A stretch of DNA of 64,000 bases from Pseudomonas kielensis (GTDB lineage: Bacteria > Pseudomonadota > Gammaproteobacteria > Pseudomonadales > Pseudomonadaceae), in assembly GCF_014236655.1 (NCBI RefSeq), contig NZ_JACMYG010000022.1, forward strand, positions 38,765-102,764, written 5' to 3'. The translations under genes were made by a program, and so were the position numbers. The notes below the pieces were generated by a model. The model saw only the letters and a program-made list of their open reading frames with translations, had not been told where the DNA came from and did no database searches. This document shows positions 51,254-60,563 of this stretch, piece after piece (the stretch's first letter is position 1; every line of letters begins with the position of its first letter).

Positions 51254-51661
51254 TTAGCTTTCCAGCCAGACGTCCCGCGCCCAGTGCCATACCGATTCCC
51301 AGGTTTCTTCGGCAATCAGCTCGTCTTCGGCTTGCCACAGCACCACGGTGCCGTCCTCTTCGACGCAGTAGTAGTCGTCACCATCCTGGCAGATAGGGAT
51401 CAGGCTACGGTCCACACCTGCGTCCCAGGCGTTGGCGGCAACGTCCGGCAGGTAGGTGTGGGATTGTGGGTCCGTGACAGTCACAGGTTCCAGGCTGCCG
51501 TAGACCACGTCGCTGACGTTCAGCAGGAACTCCCTGAAGACAAACGGGATGTCGATGAACAGTTGTTCTTCGATTTCCACCAGCTGGTCTTCGTCAGGCA
51601 GCTCCAAGGGCACCGGTACCGGTTCGTTGGCTTCTCGCAGTTGTTCGATGATTTCTTCCAC
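51254..51661 (-). CDS. SMI1/KNR4 (SUKH) family protein
   Basis: The 135-aa acidic protein has the SUKH core: LPDEDQLVEIEEQLFIDIPF, LLNVSDVVYGSLEPVTV, PICQDGDDYYCVEEDGTVVL and a closing W-rich ESVWHWARDVWLES. SUKH proteins often act as immunity proteins to toxins, but single housekeeping members also exist. No toxin gene is adjacent here. I chose GTG 51661, which has AAGAGG nine bases upstream; a TTG at 51682 would add seven residues. Confidence 0.8.
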   Translation of the reverse strand: MEEIIEQLREANEPVPVPLELPDEDQLVEIEEQLFIDIPFVFREFLLNVSDVVYGSLEPVTVTDPQSHTYLPDVAANAWDAGVDRSLIPICQDGDDYYCVEEDGTVVLWQAEDELIAEETWESVWHWARDVWLES

Positions 51662-51743
51662 GTCCGGGATCCTCTTGCTCAATGGCGCGGTTTGGTTGGG
51701 GCGGTTTATACAGTAGCTTGCTATAGATGCAACCGCGAAATAG

Positions 51744-51770
51744 AAAACCCCAGCCGAGGCTGGGGTTTTT
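51744..51770. terminator. Bidirectional intrinsic terminator
   Basis: AAAACCCCAGCC pairs perfectly with GGCTGGGGTTTT around a two-base loop, with an extra T. It lies 28 bases after the stop of the Tim44-domain gene on the minus strand and ends that transcript. Confidence 0.85.
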
Positions 51771-51797
51771 ATTACTGCATGCGAACCGCGCGAGGTA

Positions 51798-52673
51798 TTA
51801 GCCGTTCTGGCGGATACCGGCGACCAGCCAAGGCTGGTTGTCGCCTTGCGGACGTTCCATGTTCCAGCTTTCGCTGAACACTTCGCCCTGGTCGAAACGC
51901 GAGGTTTTCGACACGCCGCTGAAGGTCAGGGTGGCGATAGTCTTGTCTGCACGATCATCCACGCCGTCCAGTTGCACGGTGAGGTTGTCGATGTAGGTCG
52001 ACTGGAAGCCTTCGCCCAGCTCAGCACGTTCGCGCTTGAGGAACTCCAGCAGTTGCGGGGTCACGAACTCGGCGATCTTGTCCATTTCGTTGGCGTCCCA
52101 GTGCTGCTGCAGGGACTGGAAGTGGTTGCGCGCCGCTTCAATGAAGCGCTCTTCGTTGAACCAGGCCGGAGCGTTGATCACCGGACGAGCGGCAGCCGGA
52201 GCGGCCGAACCACCGAAGATCGAACCCATGGCAGGTTTGTTCTCGAACACTTCACGCTGCATTGGCGCGTGACCGGCCGGGGCCAGTTGCTCCTGCTGCT
52301 TGCGGCGACGAGCGGCGATGAAGCGGAAGATCACGAAAGCGATGACCGCCATGATCAGCATGTCGAAGATCTGCATGCCCTGGAAGCCGTCGCCCATGAA
52401 CATGGAGGCCAGCAGGCCGCCAGCGGCGATACCGGCCAGCGGGCCGAGCCAGCGCGAAGCACCGCCGGCCTTGGCCGCAGCGCCAGCGGCACCGGCAGCA
52501 CCAGCGGTCGCCGCAGCGCCGCCCATGCCAGGAGAAGAAGGAGCCATTTGGCTGGTCTGGTGAGTCGGCGCAGCGCCGGAGCTCTTGCCGCCACCAAAGC
52601 GCTTGGCGTTGGCGTCCAGGCTCATCGTCAGGCCGATGCACAACGCCATGGCGATGCTAAGAAAACGTTTCAT
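51798..52673 (-). CDS. Tim44-domain membrane protein
   Basis: The 291-aa protein has a signal-like N-terminus (MKRFLSIAMALCIGLTMSLD). A Gly/Ala-rich low-complexity region follows (residues 30-75), then a membrane segment (IFDMLIMAVIAFVIFRFIAA). A C-terminal Tim44-like domain spans about 165-290 (WFNEERFIEAARNHFQSLQQ to GDNQPWLVAGIRQNG). Bacterial Tim44-like proteins are envelope proteins of unclear function. I start at 52673, not the ATG five codons earlier. Monocistronic, with a strong terminator downstream. Confidence 0.88.
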   Translation of the reverse strand: MKRFLSIAMALCIGLTMSLDANAKRFGGGKSSGAAPTHQTSQMAPSSPGMGGAAATAGAAGAAGAAAKAGGASRWLGPLAGIAAGGLLASMFMGDGFQGMQIFDMLIMAVIAFVIFRFIAARRRKQQEQLAPAGHAPMQREVFENKPAMGSIFGGSAAPAAARPVINAPAWFNEERFIEAARNHFQSLQQHWDANEMDKIAEFVTPQLLEFLKRERAELGEGFQSTYIDNLTVQLDGVDDRADKTIATLTFSGVSKTSRFDQGEVFSESWNMERPQGDNQPWLVAGIRQNG

Positions 52674-52903
52674 AAAGGGAATTCCCATTTGTGGATGGCA
52701 CGCGCGCCATGTTGCACAGGTGAAGTGTTGCTGGCTAGCGGCAGAGTGTTTCGGGCTTTTGCCTGACAGGCTGGGTTCAGCTCAGCCGGCCTGTGTAGGC
52801 CTATGTACTTTTGTCTGTGGGATGGGCCGACAAGTTCAGAAGGAGCGTTGCTGAATCTCGCAACGCCATAACCGATGGAATTTGCCCGTGAGCGACCCGT
52901 CTA

Positions 52904-52943
52904 CCTCCCTGATAGACAGCCGGGTGGCTGCCCATCAGGGAGG
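52904..52943. other. Long two-tier hairpin downstream of uvrD
   Basis: CCTCCCTGAT (52904-52913) pairs with ATCAGGGAGG (52934-52943). Inside it CAGCC (52917-52921) pairs with GGCTG (52926-52930). It lies five bases after the uvrD stop (minus strand), without a T-run. It may be a Rho-aided or processing-type transcript end. The rest of the 275-bp gap to the Tim44-domain gene shows no gene. Confidence 0.5.
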
Positions 52944-52948
52944 GCTTG

Positions 52949-55132
52949 TCAGATCGCTTCCAGCTTGGCGTAGCCGAGCATCAGCCACTTGCTGCCTTCG
53001 CTGAAGTTCACCTGCACTCGGGCCTGGGCCCCGGCGCCTTCGAAGTTGAGGATCACCCCTTCGCCGAATACCGCGTGCTGCACTTGCTGGCCCAGGCTGA
53101 ACGCAGTTTCCGGAATTTCCGTGCCGGCGAACATGCTGCTCGAACTCTGCTTCTGGCCACCGCCGAACGGCCGGCTGACGCTATTGGACAGCCGCACTTC
53201 CTGGATCAGGCCCTTAGGCACTTCGCGTACGAAACGCGAGACCTTGTTGTAAGTCTCGCTGCCATACAGGCGTCGGGTTTCAGCATAAGTCATCACCAGG
53301 TTCTGCATGGCGCGGGTAATGCCGACGTACGCCAGGCGCCGCTCCTCTTCAAGGCGGCCGGGCTCTTCCAGGCTCATCTTGTGCGGGAACAGACCCTCTT
53401 CCATGCCCACCAGGAACACGTAGGGGAACTCCAGGCCCTTGGCGCTGTGCAGGGTCATCAACTGAATGCTGTCTTCGTGCTCGTCGGCCTGGGTATCGCC
53501 AGCCTCCAGGGAGGCATGGCCGAGGAAAGCAGCCAGTGGTGTCAGCTCTTCGTCTTCTTCACTGTTTTCGAAGTTGCGCGCGGCGCTGACCAGTTCCTCA
53601 AGGTTTTCGACCCGGGCCTGGCCTTTCTCGCCTTTTTCCGCTTCGTGGTAGGCAATCAGCCCCGACTGCTCGATGACTGTCTGGGTCATCAGGTGCAGCG
53701 GCATTTCGGTGGTTTTCGCCGCCAGGTTCTCGATCAGTTCGATGAACGCGCCGAGGGCGCCGGCAGCGCGACCGGTCAGGCCTTTATTGGCGATCAGCAG
53801 GCGCATCGCTTCCCACATCGACACGTCGCTGTGGCGGGCGTGGTCGCGGATCGCTTCGACGGTTTTCTCGCCAATGCCACGGGCAGGAACGTTGATCACC
53901 CGCTCCAGGGCCGCGTCGTTGCCGCGCCCTTCAAGCAAACGCAGGTAAGCCATGGCGTTCTTGATTTCTGCACGTTCGAAGAAGCGCTGGCCGCCATAGA
54001 TGCGGTACGGGATGCGTTCGCGCAGCAGGGCTTCTTCCAGAACCCGCGATTGGGCGTTGGAGCGGTACAAAATCGCGATATCGCTGCGCGCCAAGCCGGT
54101 TTTCAGCGCGCTTTCGATGGTTTCGACCACGTAGCGGGCTTCATCGTGTTCATTGAACGCGGCGTAGAGATTGATCGCTTCGCCTTCGCCGCCATCGGTC
54201 CACAGCTCTTTGCCCATGCGCCCGGTATTGTTGGCGATCAGGGCGTTCGCCGCCTTGAGGATACCGGCGGTGGAGCGATAGTTCTGTTCCAGGCGAATGG
54301 TCTCGGCATCCGGGAAATCGTCGGAGTACTGATAGATGTTCTCGATTTTCGCCCCACGCCAGCCGTAGATCGACTGGTCGTCGTCACCCACCACCATCAG
54401 GCTGTCGCCGCCCTTGGCCAGCAGGCGCAACCAGGCGTACTGCACGGCGTTGGTGTCCTGGAACTCGTCCACCAGGATATGGCGGAAGCGTTTTTGGTAG
54501 TGCGCCAGCAACCCCGGGTGGTCGCGCCACAGATCGAGGGCGCGCAGCAGCAACTCGGAGAAGTCGATGACACCGGCGCGCAGGCACGCGGCCTCGTAGG
54601 CCTCATAGATGCTGCGCATGGTGCCCAGGAACAGGTCGCCGCTGGCTTGAATGTGTTGTGGACGCAGGCCTTCGTCTTTCTGGCCATTGATGAACCACTG
54701 GGCCTGGCGGGCCGGCCAGCGTTGTTCGTCGAGGCCCAGTTCACGGATCACCCGCTTGACCAGCCGCTGCTGGTCGTCGCTGTCGAGGATCTGGAACGTC
54801 TGGCTCAGGCCGGCTTCCTGCCAGTGCGCCCGCAACAGGCGGTGTGCCAGGCCGTGGAAGGTGCCGACCCACATGCCGGCCGGGTTGATACCCATCAACT
54901 GCTCGATGCGATGGCGCATCTCGGCAGCAGCCTTGTTGGTGAAGGTCACCGACAGGATTGAGTGAGGCGAGGCGTTTTCGACCTGGATCAACCAGGCGAT
55001 ACGGTGCACCAGCACACGGGTTTTACCGGAGCCAGCACCGGCCAGGACCAACTGACGACCCACGGAGGCGGCTACGGCCTGGCGTTGGGCATCGTTGAGT
55101 GAGTTCAGCAAAAGGGAGAGGTCATCGCGCAT
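52949..55132 (-). CDS. uvrD: DNA helicase II (UvrD)
   Basis: The 727-aa SF1 helicase starts MRDDLSLLLNSLNDAQRQAV. It has Walker A AGAGSGKTRVLVHRI, motif Ia SVTFTNKAAAEMRHRI, Walker B LVDEFQDTN, motif III GDDDQSIYGWRGA, motif IV EQNYRSTAGIL and motif V/VI region TLHSAKGLEFPYVFLVGMEEG. It acts in nucleotide excision and mismatch repair as a 3'-5' helicase. The C-terminal end has the PcrA/UvrD Tudor-like segment (GQQVQHAVFGEGVILNFEG). Length is as expected (about 720-730). Confidence 0.96.
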   Translation of the reverse strand: MRDDLSLLLNSLNDAQRQAVAASVGRQLVLAGAGSGKTRVLVHRIAWLIQVENASPHSILSVTFTNKAAAEMRHRIEQLMGINPAGMWVGTFHGLAHRLLRAHWQEAGLSQTFQILDSDDQQRLVKRVIRELGLDEQRWPARQAQWFINGQKDEGLRPQHIQASGDLFLGTMRSIYEAYEAACLRAGVIDFSELLLRALDLWRDHPGLLAHYQKRFRHILVDEFQDTNAVQYAWLRLLAKGGDSLMVVGDDDQSIYGWRGAKIENIYQYSDDFPDAETIRLEQNYRSTAGILKAANALIANNTGRMGKELWTDGGEGEAINLYAAFNEHDEARYVVETIESALKTGLARSDIAILYRSNAQSRVLEEALLRERIPYRIYGGQRFFERAEIKNAMAYLRLLEGRGNDAALERVINVPARGIGEKTVEAIRDHARHSDVSMWEAMRLLIANKGLTGRAAGALGAFIELIENLAAKTTEMPLHLMTQTVIEQSGLIAYHEAEKGEKGQARVENLEELVSAARNFENSEEDEELTPLAAFLGHASLEAGDTQADEHEDSIQLMTLHSAKGLEFPYVFLVGMEEGLFPHKMSLEEPGRLEEERRLAYVGITRAMQNLVMTYAETRRLYGSETYNKVSRFVREVPKGLIQEVRLSNSVSRPFGGGQKQSSSSMFAGTEIPETAFSLGQQVQHAVFGEGVILNFEGAGAQARVQVNFSEGSKWLMLGYAKLEAI

Positions 55133-55391
55133 CGGGGCATTCTAGGGTGCCGCGTCAAACCGGGCAAACCGAGCTTTGCATTAATCGATGAAAGCGTTGC
55201 CCCGGGCGACCGCCCAGTCACGCAGCAGCAGCCCTTACAGGCCGTGGCTCTGCGGTTTTGCGCGGTTTTGCCAGTGAGTCGCTTTCGTCGGCTTTATCCC
55301 TTTCGCCAGTTTGGTCGGGGTGATTGCTTGTGTATGCTCCGTCGACGTTTTGGGCACGTATGCCCCTTCTATAAGAACAAGAATATCGCCT

Positions 55392-58253
55392 ATGACCTTC
55401 AGCTCCAGCCTGGCAGGCTCCCTCGCGGAGCCCCAGGTTATCCGCAAGCAATACGCCATGGAGATGGCGGTCGAGCGCACGCGCCTGCTCTACCAGGGTT
55501 CACTGCTGCCCACCTTGCTGATGTTGCTCAATGGCCTGGTCTGCGCCGGCCTGCTCTGGAACCCGCAGCGTTATGTGCAGGTCAGTGCCTGGCTGGTCTG
55601 GTTGCTGTTGCTGGTGGCATTGCGGGTGATCCAGGTGGCGGCCTTCGATTCGGCCATGCCCAGTCGCCAGGCGCAGCCGATCTGGCGCCGCAGGTTCCTG
55701 CTGGGCTCGGCCCTCAGTGGCCTGACCCTGGCCGCAGCCGGTATCGCCCTGGTACCCACCGACAGTTTTCTGCAGCAAGCCTGGGTGTTTGGCCTGATCG
55801 GGGCCGCCACCCTGAGTGCCAGTGTCGCCTACGCCGTCAGCCTGCCGGCCTTCCTGTCCTTTACGTTGCCGTGCCTGCTGCCGGCCATCGGCTATCTGTT
55901 CTGGGACGGCGATCAACAGCAGCAAGGCTGGGGCTGGCTCGGCCTGATTTTGCTGGGTTCCTTGAGTGTGGTGGCATGGCAGGTCAACCGGCTGATCGGG
56001 CGAGGCATGCTGCGCCGCTTCCAGAATCAGGCCCTGATCGAGCATTTGCGGCAGGCGCAAAGCGGGAGTGACCAGCTCAACCAGGAACTGGCGCGGGAAA
56101 TCGACCAGCGCCGCCAGGCCGAAGCCGAGTTGCGTGCCGCGCAAGTCGGCCTGCAGAGCCGGGTGGCGCAACGCAGCCTCGAACTGGACGCCGCCAACCA
56201 GGCCCTGAGCAAAAGCGAAGCGCGCCTGGCGCTGGCGTTGAAAGCCAGCGAACTGGGCTTGTGGGACTGGAATCTGCAAACCGACGAAGTGCACCACACC
56301 CGGCTCAAGGAATTGTTCGGCATCGAGCCCGAGTTCATCACCGAGATGCTCAGCCACCTCAAGCCGCGCCTGCACCCCAAGGACTTGCCGCCACTGCGGC
56401 GGGCGCTGGTGGCGCATTTGAAGGGGCGCAGCGAGGATTACCAGATCGAGTACCGCGTGCGTCACGGTGACGGGCACTGGGTGTGGATCGAAGACCGCGG
56501 CCGGGCGGTGGAGCGTGGCCCTGACGGTCGGGTGCTGCGCATGGTGGGCACGCGGCGCGATATCAGCGCCAGCAAAGGTCTGGAGGAGCAGCGTCAGTTG
56601 GCGGCCACGGTGTTTGAGGCCGCCAGCGAAGGCATCGTGATTTTCGACCCCAATTACGCGTTGATCGCGGTCAATCAGGCTTTTAGCCGGGTAACGGGCT
56701 ATCAGATCGAGGATCTGCTGGGGCGCAATGTGATCGAGCTACCTTGCAGCCGTGACGCCCGCCGCCACTACCCAGCGATTCATCAGGCGCTGGAGCAAAA
56801 CGGCAGTTGGCAGGGCGAACTGGTGGAGGCGCGCAAGAACGGCGAGCTCTACCCGCAATGGCTGCAACTGAACGTGGTGCGCGATTCTCGGGGAATCGTG
56901 AGCCATATAGTGGGCTTCTTCGCCGATCTCTCCGCTCGACGTGAATCCGAAGAGCGCATGCGCTACCTGACCCACTACGACGAACTCACCGGCCTGGCCA
57001 ATCGTGCGCTGTTCCGTGAGCGTCTGCAGGACGCCCATCAACGGGTGCGCCAGGGCGGTCGCAGCCTGGCGCTGCTGCACATCAACCTGGATCGCTTCAA
57101 ACTGTTGAACGACAGCCTGGGCCATGATGTGGCCGACCAGTTGTTGCAGAAAATGGCCCGGCGCCTGGTCAATGCGCTGCCGGAAGCGGACACCATCGCC
57201 CGTTTGTCCGGTGATGAATTCGCCGTGCTGTTCGATGCCTATGGCAGCCTGTCGAGCCTGGCGCGGGTCGCCACCCGGTTGGCGGCCAAACTGCGGGTGC
57301 CGCTGAGCATCGATGGGCATGAGCTGGTGGTCAGTGCCTCGATGGGCATCAGCATGTTGCCGGACAACGCGCGGGAAATTTCCGCGCTGGTCAGTCAATC
57401 GAACATGGCCATGCAGCACGCCAAACACCTGGGCGGCAATAATTTCCAGTTCTACACCGATAGCCTGCAGGCCAGCACCCTTGAGCGCCTGCACCTGGAA
57501 AACCAGCTGCGCAAGGCCATCGAAGAGCGACAGCTGAAAGTCTATTACCAGCCCAAGCAGTGCCTGGCCAGCGGTCGCCTGAACGCGGCCGAAGCGCTGG
57601 TGCGCTGGGACCATCCAACCATGGGGCGGGTGCCGCCGGCTGAGTTCATCGGCCTGGCTGAGGAAACCGGGCTGATCGGCCCGATTGGTGAGTTCGTGCT
57701 GCGCCAGGCCTGCTGGCAGGCGTGCGAGTGGCAGCGGCAGGGGCTCGAGCCGATCCGGGTTTCGGTGAATTTGTCGGTGCATCAACTGCGCCAGGGCAAG
57801 CTGGTCAGCCTGGTGCGCCAGGTCCTCGAGGAAACCGGCCTGGCGCCGCACTACCTGGAACTGGAGCTGACCGAAAGCCAGTTGCTCGATAGCGTCGAGC
57901 ACATCATCGCCACCTTCGAGCAGCTGCGTGGCCTGGGGGTAAAGCTGGCCATCGACGACTTTGGCACCGGCTATTCTTCGTTGAGCTACCTCAAGCGCAT
58001 TCCGGTGGACTACGTGAAGATCGACCAGGCGTTTATCCGCGGCCTGGGCGAGGGCGGTGCCGATGCGGCAATCACCCGGGCAATCATCGCCATGGCCCAT
58101 GGCCTGTCGCTCAAGGTGGTGGCCGAAGGGGTGGAGCGGCCGGAGCAACTGGCGTTTCTCAAGGCTGAGCACTGCGATGAGGTGCAGGGGTATCTGATCA
58201 GTCGGCCGGTGGAGGCGCAGGATTTAGCTGACTTGTTGCGAGCTGGCCAATGA
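55392..58253 (+). CDS. Membrane PAS-PAS-GGDEF-EAL protein (c-di-GMP turnover)
   Basis: The 953-aa protein has about six N-terminal helices (residues 30-200), a coiled-coil linker (about 215-270), and PAS domains at about 270-395 and 400-525. A GGDEF domain (about 530-690) has its active loop as RLSGDEFAVLF near 606, and an EAL domain (about 705-950) has AEALVRW, ELTES, IDDFGTGYSSLSYLK and EGVERPEQ. The EAL catalytic residues look intact, so phosphodiesterase activity is likely. SGDEF is a tolerated cyclase-loop variant, so dual activity is possible. Start at ATG 55392 with a weak SD. It diverges from uvrD. Confidence 0.9.
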   Translation: MTFSSSLAGSLAEPQVIRKQYAMEMAVERTRLLYQGSLLPTLLMLLNGLVCAGLLWNPQRYVQVSAWLVWLLLLVALRVIQVAAFDSAMPSRQAQPIWRRRFLLGSALSGLTLAAAGIALVPTDSFLQQAWVFGLIGAATLSASVAYAVSLPAFLSFTLPCLLPAIGYLFWDGDQQQQGWGWLGLILLGSLSVVAWQVNRLIGRGMLRRFQNQALIEHLRQAQSGSDQLNQELAREIDQRRQAEAELRAAQVGLQSRVAQRSLELDAANQALSKSEARLALALKASELGLWDWNLQTDEVHHTRLKELFGIEPEFITEMLSHLKPRLHPKDLPPLRRALVAHLKGRSEDYQIEYRVRHGDGHWVWIEDRGRAVERGPDGRVLRMVGTRRDISASKGLEEQRQLAATVFEAASEGIVIFDPNYALIAVNQAFSRVTGYQIEDLLGRNVIELPCSRDARRHYPAIHQALEQNGSWQGELVEARKNGELYPQWLQLNVVRDSRGIVSHIVGFFADLSARRESEERMRYLTHYDELTGLANRALFRERLQDAHQRVRQGGRSLALLHINLDRFKLLNDSLGHDVADQLLQKMARRLVNALPEADTIARLSGDEFAVLFDAYGSLSSLARVATRLAAKLRVPLSIDGHELVVSASMGISMLPDNAREISALVSQSNMAMQHAKHLGGNNFQFYTDSLQASTLERLHLENQLRKAIEERQLKVYYQPKQCLASGRLNAAEALVRWDHPTMGRVPPAEFIGLAEETGLIGPIGEFVLRQACWQACEWQRQGLEPIRVSVNLSVHQLRQGKLVSLVRQVLEETGLAPHYLELELTESQLLDSVEHIIATFEQLRGLGVKLAIDDFGTGYSSLSYLKRIPVDYVKIDQAFIRGLGEGGADAAITRAIIAMAHGLSLKVVAEGVERPEQLAFLKAEHCDEVQGYLISRPVEAQDLADLLRAGQ

Positions 58254-58354
58254 ATTCTGGATCCGCTGCCGGAACCGCCCCAAGCTGCTACATGAGGTCT
58301 GCCCAGCCAAAACAGGGAGATCGAGTTACGGATTGAGCAGGCAAAAAACGGATT

Positions 58355-58373
58355 CTTGTAGTATAACTACAAG
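58355..58373. promoter_or_regulatory. HexR-type operator dyad
   Basis: CTTGTAGT and ACTACAAG form a perfect 8-bp inverted repeat around ATA, 46 bases before the start codon of the HexR-type regulator. It contains TGTAGT-N3-ACTACA, which fits the HexR consensus I know (TGTAAT-N3-ATTACA type). Autoregulation is the likely role. Confidence 0.65.
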
Positions 58374-58418
58374 CTTGCTACATCCCCGGCGCCCGCCCAT
58401 AACAATGAGTCCTGCCCT

Positions 58419-59285
58419 TTGAACCTGTTGCAACATATCGCCCAGTCTCGTCACCTGTTACGCAAATCGGAACTCAAGGTTGCCGACCACGTGCTGCTTG
58501 ACCCCGCGGCAGTGATGCACAGTTCCATGGCCGATCTTGCCCACAGCGTGGGCATCAGCGAGCCGACCATCGTGCGCTTCTGTCGCGCTATCGGTTGCTC
58601 CGGTTTCCAGGACCTGAAGTTGAAGCTGGCGCAAAGCCTGGCTGCCGGTGCAAGCTTCGGCCAGTTCGCAATCCACGAAGACGATTCGGTTGCCGACTAC
58701 AGCCTGAAAATTTTCGACACCACCCTGCACACCCTGATGGAAGTTCGCGAGAAGCTCGATCCGATCGAACTGCAGCGGGCTGTGACGCTCATGTCCCAGG
58801 CCCAGCGTGTCGAGTTCTACGGTTTTGGTGCGTCTGGCGCGGTGGCGGCGGATGCCCAGCATAAATTCTTCCGCTTGCTGCTGACGGCTGCAGCCTATTC
58901 CGACCCGCACATGCAGGCGATGTCGGCGGTGACGCTCAAGCCCAGCGATGTGGCGATCTGTATTTCCCAGTCGGGGCGTTCCAAGGACCTGCTGATCACC
59001 GCCAACCTGGTGCGTGAAAGCGGCGCTTCGCTGATCACCCTCTGCCCGAGCCAGACGCCGCTGGCGGAGCTGTCGACGGTCAACCTGGCCATCGATGTGC
59101 ACGAGGACACCGAAATCTACACCCCACTGACCTCGCGTATCGCCCACCTGGTGGTGATCGACGTGCTGGCCATGGGCGTGGCCATGGCGCGTGGCCCGAG
59201 CCTGGTCAATCACCTCAAGAGCGTCAAGCGCAGCCTGCGCAGCTTGCGCTTGTCGCCCAAGTCGGTGAAAGCGCTGGACGATTGA
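58419..59285 (+). CDS. hexR: RpiR-family, HexR-type transcriptional regulator
   Basis: The 288-aa protein has an N-terminal RpiR helix-turn-helix (ADLAHSVGISEPTIVRFCRA, residues about 45-65). A SIS sugar-phosphate-binding domain follows from about 125 (VEFYGFGASGAVAADAQHKF, ICISQSGRSKDLL). HexR senses 2-keto-3-deoxy-6-phosphogluconate and controls hexose catabolism. Pseudomonads also carry a zwf-linked HexR elsewhere, so this may be a paralogue and the symbol is tentative. It starts with TTG 58419, where homology begins; no ATG fits. A perfect dyad is 46 bp upstream. It lies near pyruvate carboxylase, suggesting a tie to central carbon metabolism. Confidence 0.85.
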   Translation: MNLLQHIAQSRHLLRKSELKVADHVLLDPAAVMHSSMADLAHSVGISEPTIVRFCRAIGCSGFQDLKLKLAQSLAAGASFGQFAIHEDDSVADYSLKIFDTTLHTLMEVREKLDPIELQRAVTLMSQAQRVEFYGFGASGAVAADAQHKFFRLLLTAAAYSDPHMQAMSAVTLKPSDVAICISQSGRSKDLLITANLVRESGASLITLCPSQTPLAELSTVNLAIDVHEDTEIYTPLTSRIAHLVVIDVLAMGVAMARGPSLVNHLKSVKRSLRSLRLSPKSVKALDD

Positions 59286-59409
59286 GGTCCCGCAAGGGCA
59301 AAAGATCGCAGCCTTCGGCAAGGTTCATCGCTTTGTAACCCGCGCGCCGCCAAACCGTCATCCCCGCGGCCTATCGTGAAACTCCCGTACTCGCCTTGGG
59401 AGACTCGAA

Positions 59410-59622
59410 ATGGCCCAGCCCTACGAAGAACGCAACAGCGCTGTCAAAACCCGTCGTCAGCAGGAAGATCAACGCCGTATGGCATTCCGCCGCGCAATTG
59501 AAGATCGCTGTGAGCGCCGGCAGCTTCTCGCCGAGATTGGCGATTTTTCCGACAGCCTTGAACTCAATTACTGGCAAGCGACCCCGGCAGTTTCGCGTCG
59601 AAGCGCTCAACCAGCGCGCTGA
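59410..59622 (+). CDS. Small basic/acidic protein (PA3496-like), end overlaps the LysR gene antisense
   Basis: A 70-aa frame starts MAQPYEERNSAVKTRRQQED with GGGAGA upstream. It is very rich in Arg, Glu and Gln, and reads ELNYWQATPAVSRRSAQPAR at its end. I believe it belongs to a pseudomonad small-protein family annotated after PA3496 (putative envelope integrity), but this is from memory and uncertain. Its last 59 bases overlap the 3' end of the convergent LysR gene. Confidence 0.6.
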   Translation: MAQPYEERNSAVKTRRQQEDQRRMAFRRAIEDRCERRQLLAEIGDFSDSLELNYWQATPAVSRRSAQPAR

Positions 59623-60526
59623 TCTGCACCCGTTCACTGCGGATAAAACCCAGGAACGCATGCGCGACCGGTGACAGGCGCTTGGCTTTGGCCTGCACCA
59701 GGCACCAGCTGCGATACAACGGCAGCTCTTCGACCGGCAGCTCCTTGAGTCCGCCGGTCGCCAACTCCAGGTTCAGGGCGTGGCGCGTCAACAGCGCCAC
59801 GCCCAGACCCGCCACCACACATTCGCGCTGGGCCTCGGCCGACGAGACCTCCTGGGTCTGGTTGAAGTGCACGCGCTTCTCCTTGAAATACTCTTCACAG
59901 GCCAGGCGTGTCCCGGAGCCAGGCTCGCGCAACAACAAGGTGTAAGGTTCAAGGTCCTGCAAGCGCAGGGGGCCCATGTGGCACAGCGGGTGGTCGGGCG
60001 GGGCCACGGCGACGATCGGGTTGTTGAGAAAGGGCAGGAACTCCAGGCCCATGTCCTGCGGCACCATGGACATGATCACCAGGTCGTCGCGGTTATCCGA
60101 CAGGCGTCGGATCACTTGCCCGCGGTTGACGACCGTCAGTTGCAGGTTGACCTCAGGGTGCTGGCGCTTGAAGGCAGCGAACAGGTGAGGGACGAAGTAT
60201 TTGGCGCTGGATTCCACCGCCAGTTTCAGCTGTCCTTGCAGCGAGCCCTGCATGTCGGACAGCTGCATATCGAGGTTTTCCAGGCGGCCAAAAATATCCC
60301 GACTGGCGCGCTGTAACGCTTCAGCTGCTTCGGTCATGTAGAGCTTTTTGCCGACATAATCGAACAAAGGCTGCCCAACCAGCTCTTCAAGCTGACGAAT
60401 TTGTAGGCTAACTGCCGGTTGCGTGAGTGACATTTCCTCAGCTGCGCGGCTGTAGGAGCGTAAATCGCAGACTTCGTTGAAGATCTGCAATTGACGTAAT
60501 GTCATACGCATCAATGACTTACGCAT
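59564..60526 (-). CDS. LysR-family regulator divergent from pycA (PycR-like)
   Basis: The 320-aa protein has the LysR helix-turn-helix near the N-terminus (LRQLQIFNEVCDLRSYSRAA, then SLTQPAVSLQIRQLEELVG) and a full effector domain (LKLAVESSAKYFVPHLFAAF onward) of the CysB/CbbR-like type. It is divergent from pycA with 191 bp between, the standard layout for a regulator of pyruvate carboxylase genes (PycR in P. aeruginosa). The start could be 60526 or an in-frame ATG six or seven codons later; none has a clear SD. Confidence 0.88.
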   Translation of the reverse strand: MRKSLMRMTLRQLQIFNEVCDLRSYSRAAEEMSLTQPAVSLQIRQLEELVGQPLFDYVGKKLYMTEAAEALQRASRDIFGRLENLDMQLSDMQGSLQGQLKLAVESSAKYFVPHLFAAFKRQHPEVNLQLTVVNRGQVIRRLSDNRDDLVIMSMVPQDMGLEFLPFLNNPIVAVAPPDHPLCHMGPLRLQDLEPYTLLLREPGSGTRLACEEYFKEKRVHFNQTQEVSSAEAQRECVVAGLGVALLTRHALNLELATGGLKELPVEELPLYRSWCLVQAKAKRLSPVAHAFLGFIRSERVQISALVERFDAKLPGSLASN

Positions 60527-60563
60527 TATGTAGGTGCTCTTGTGGCGGGCCTGTCGCTAAACT

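Noticed and set aside
51254..51661. SUKH protein as immunity gene of a toxin system
   Set aside because: No toxin, secretion or polymorphic-toxin gene is adjacent; the neighbours are housekeeping genes.
52946..54961. 671-codon frame opposite uvrD, plus other long antisense frames (814-1833, 22515-24332, 32552-34828, 56739-58172, 62058-63956)
   Set aside because: All mirror strongly conserved genes and show no recognisable motif or SD; they are by-products of third-position GC bias.
57200..57225. Degenerate GGDEF (SGDEF) read as loss of cyclase activity
   Set aside because: S in the first position is tolerated in some active cyclases and the rest of the domain looks intact, so inactivity cannot be claimed.
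59299..59320. REP-like half sequence AAAGATCGCAGCCTTCGGCA after hexR
   Set aside because: Only one half is present without a mirrored partner; too little to annotate as a repeat.
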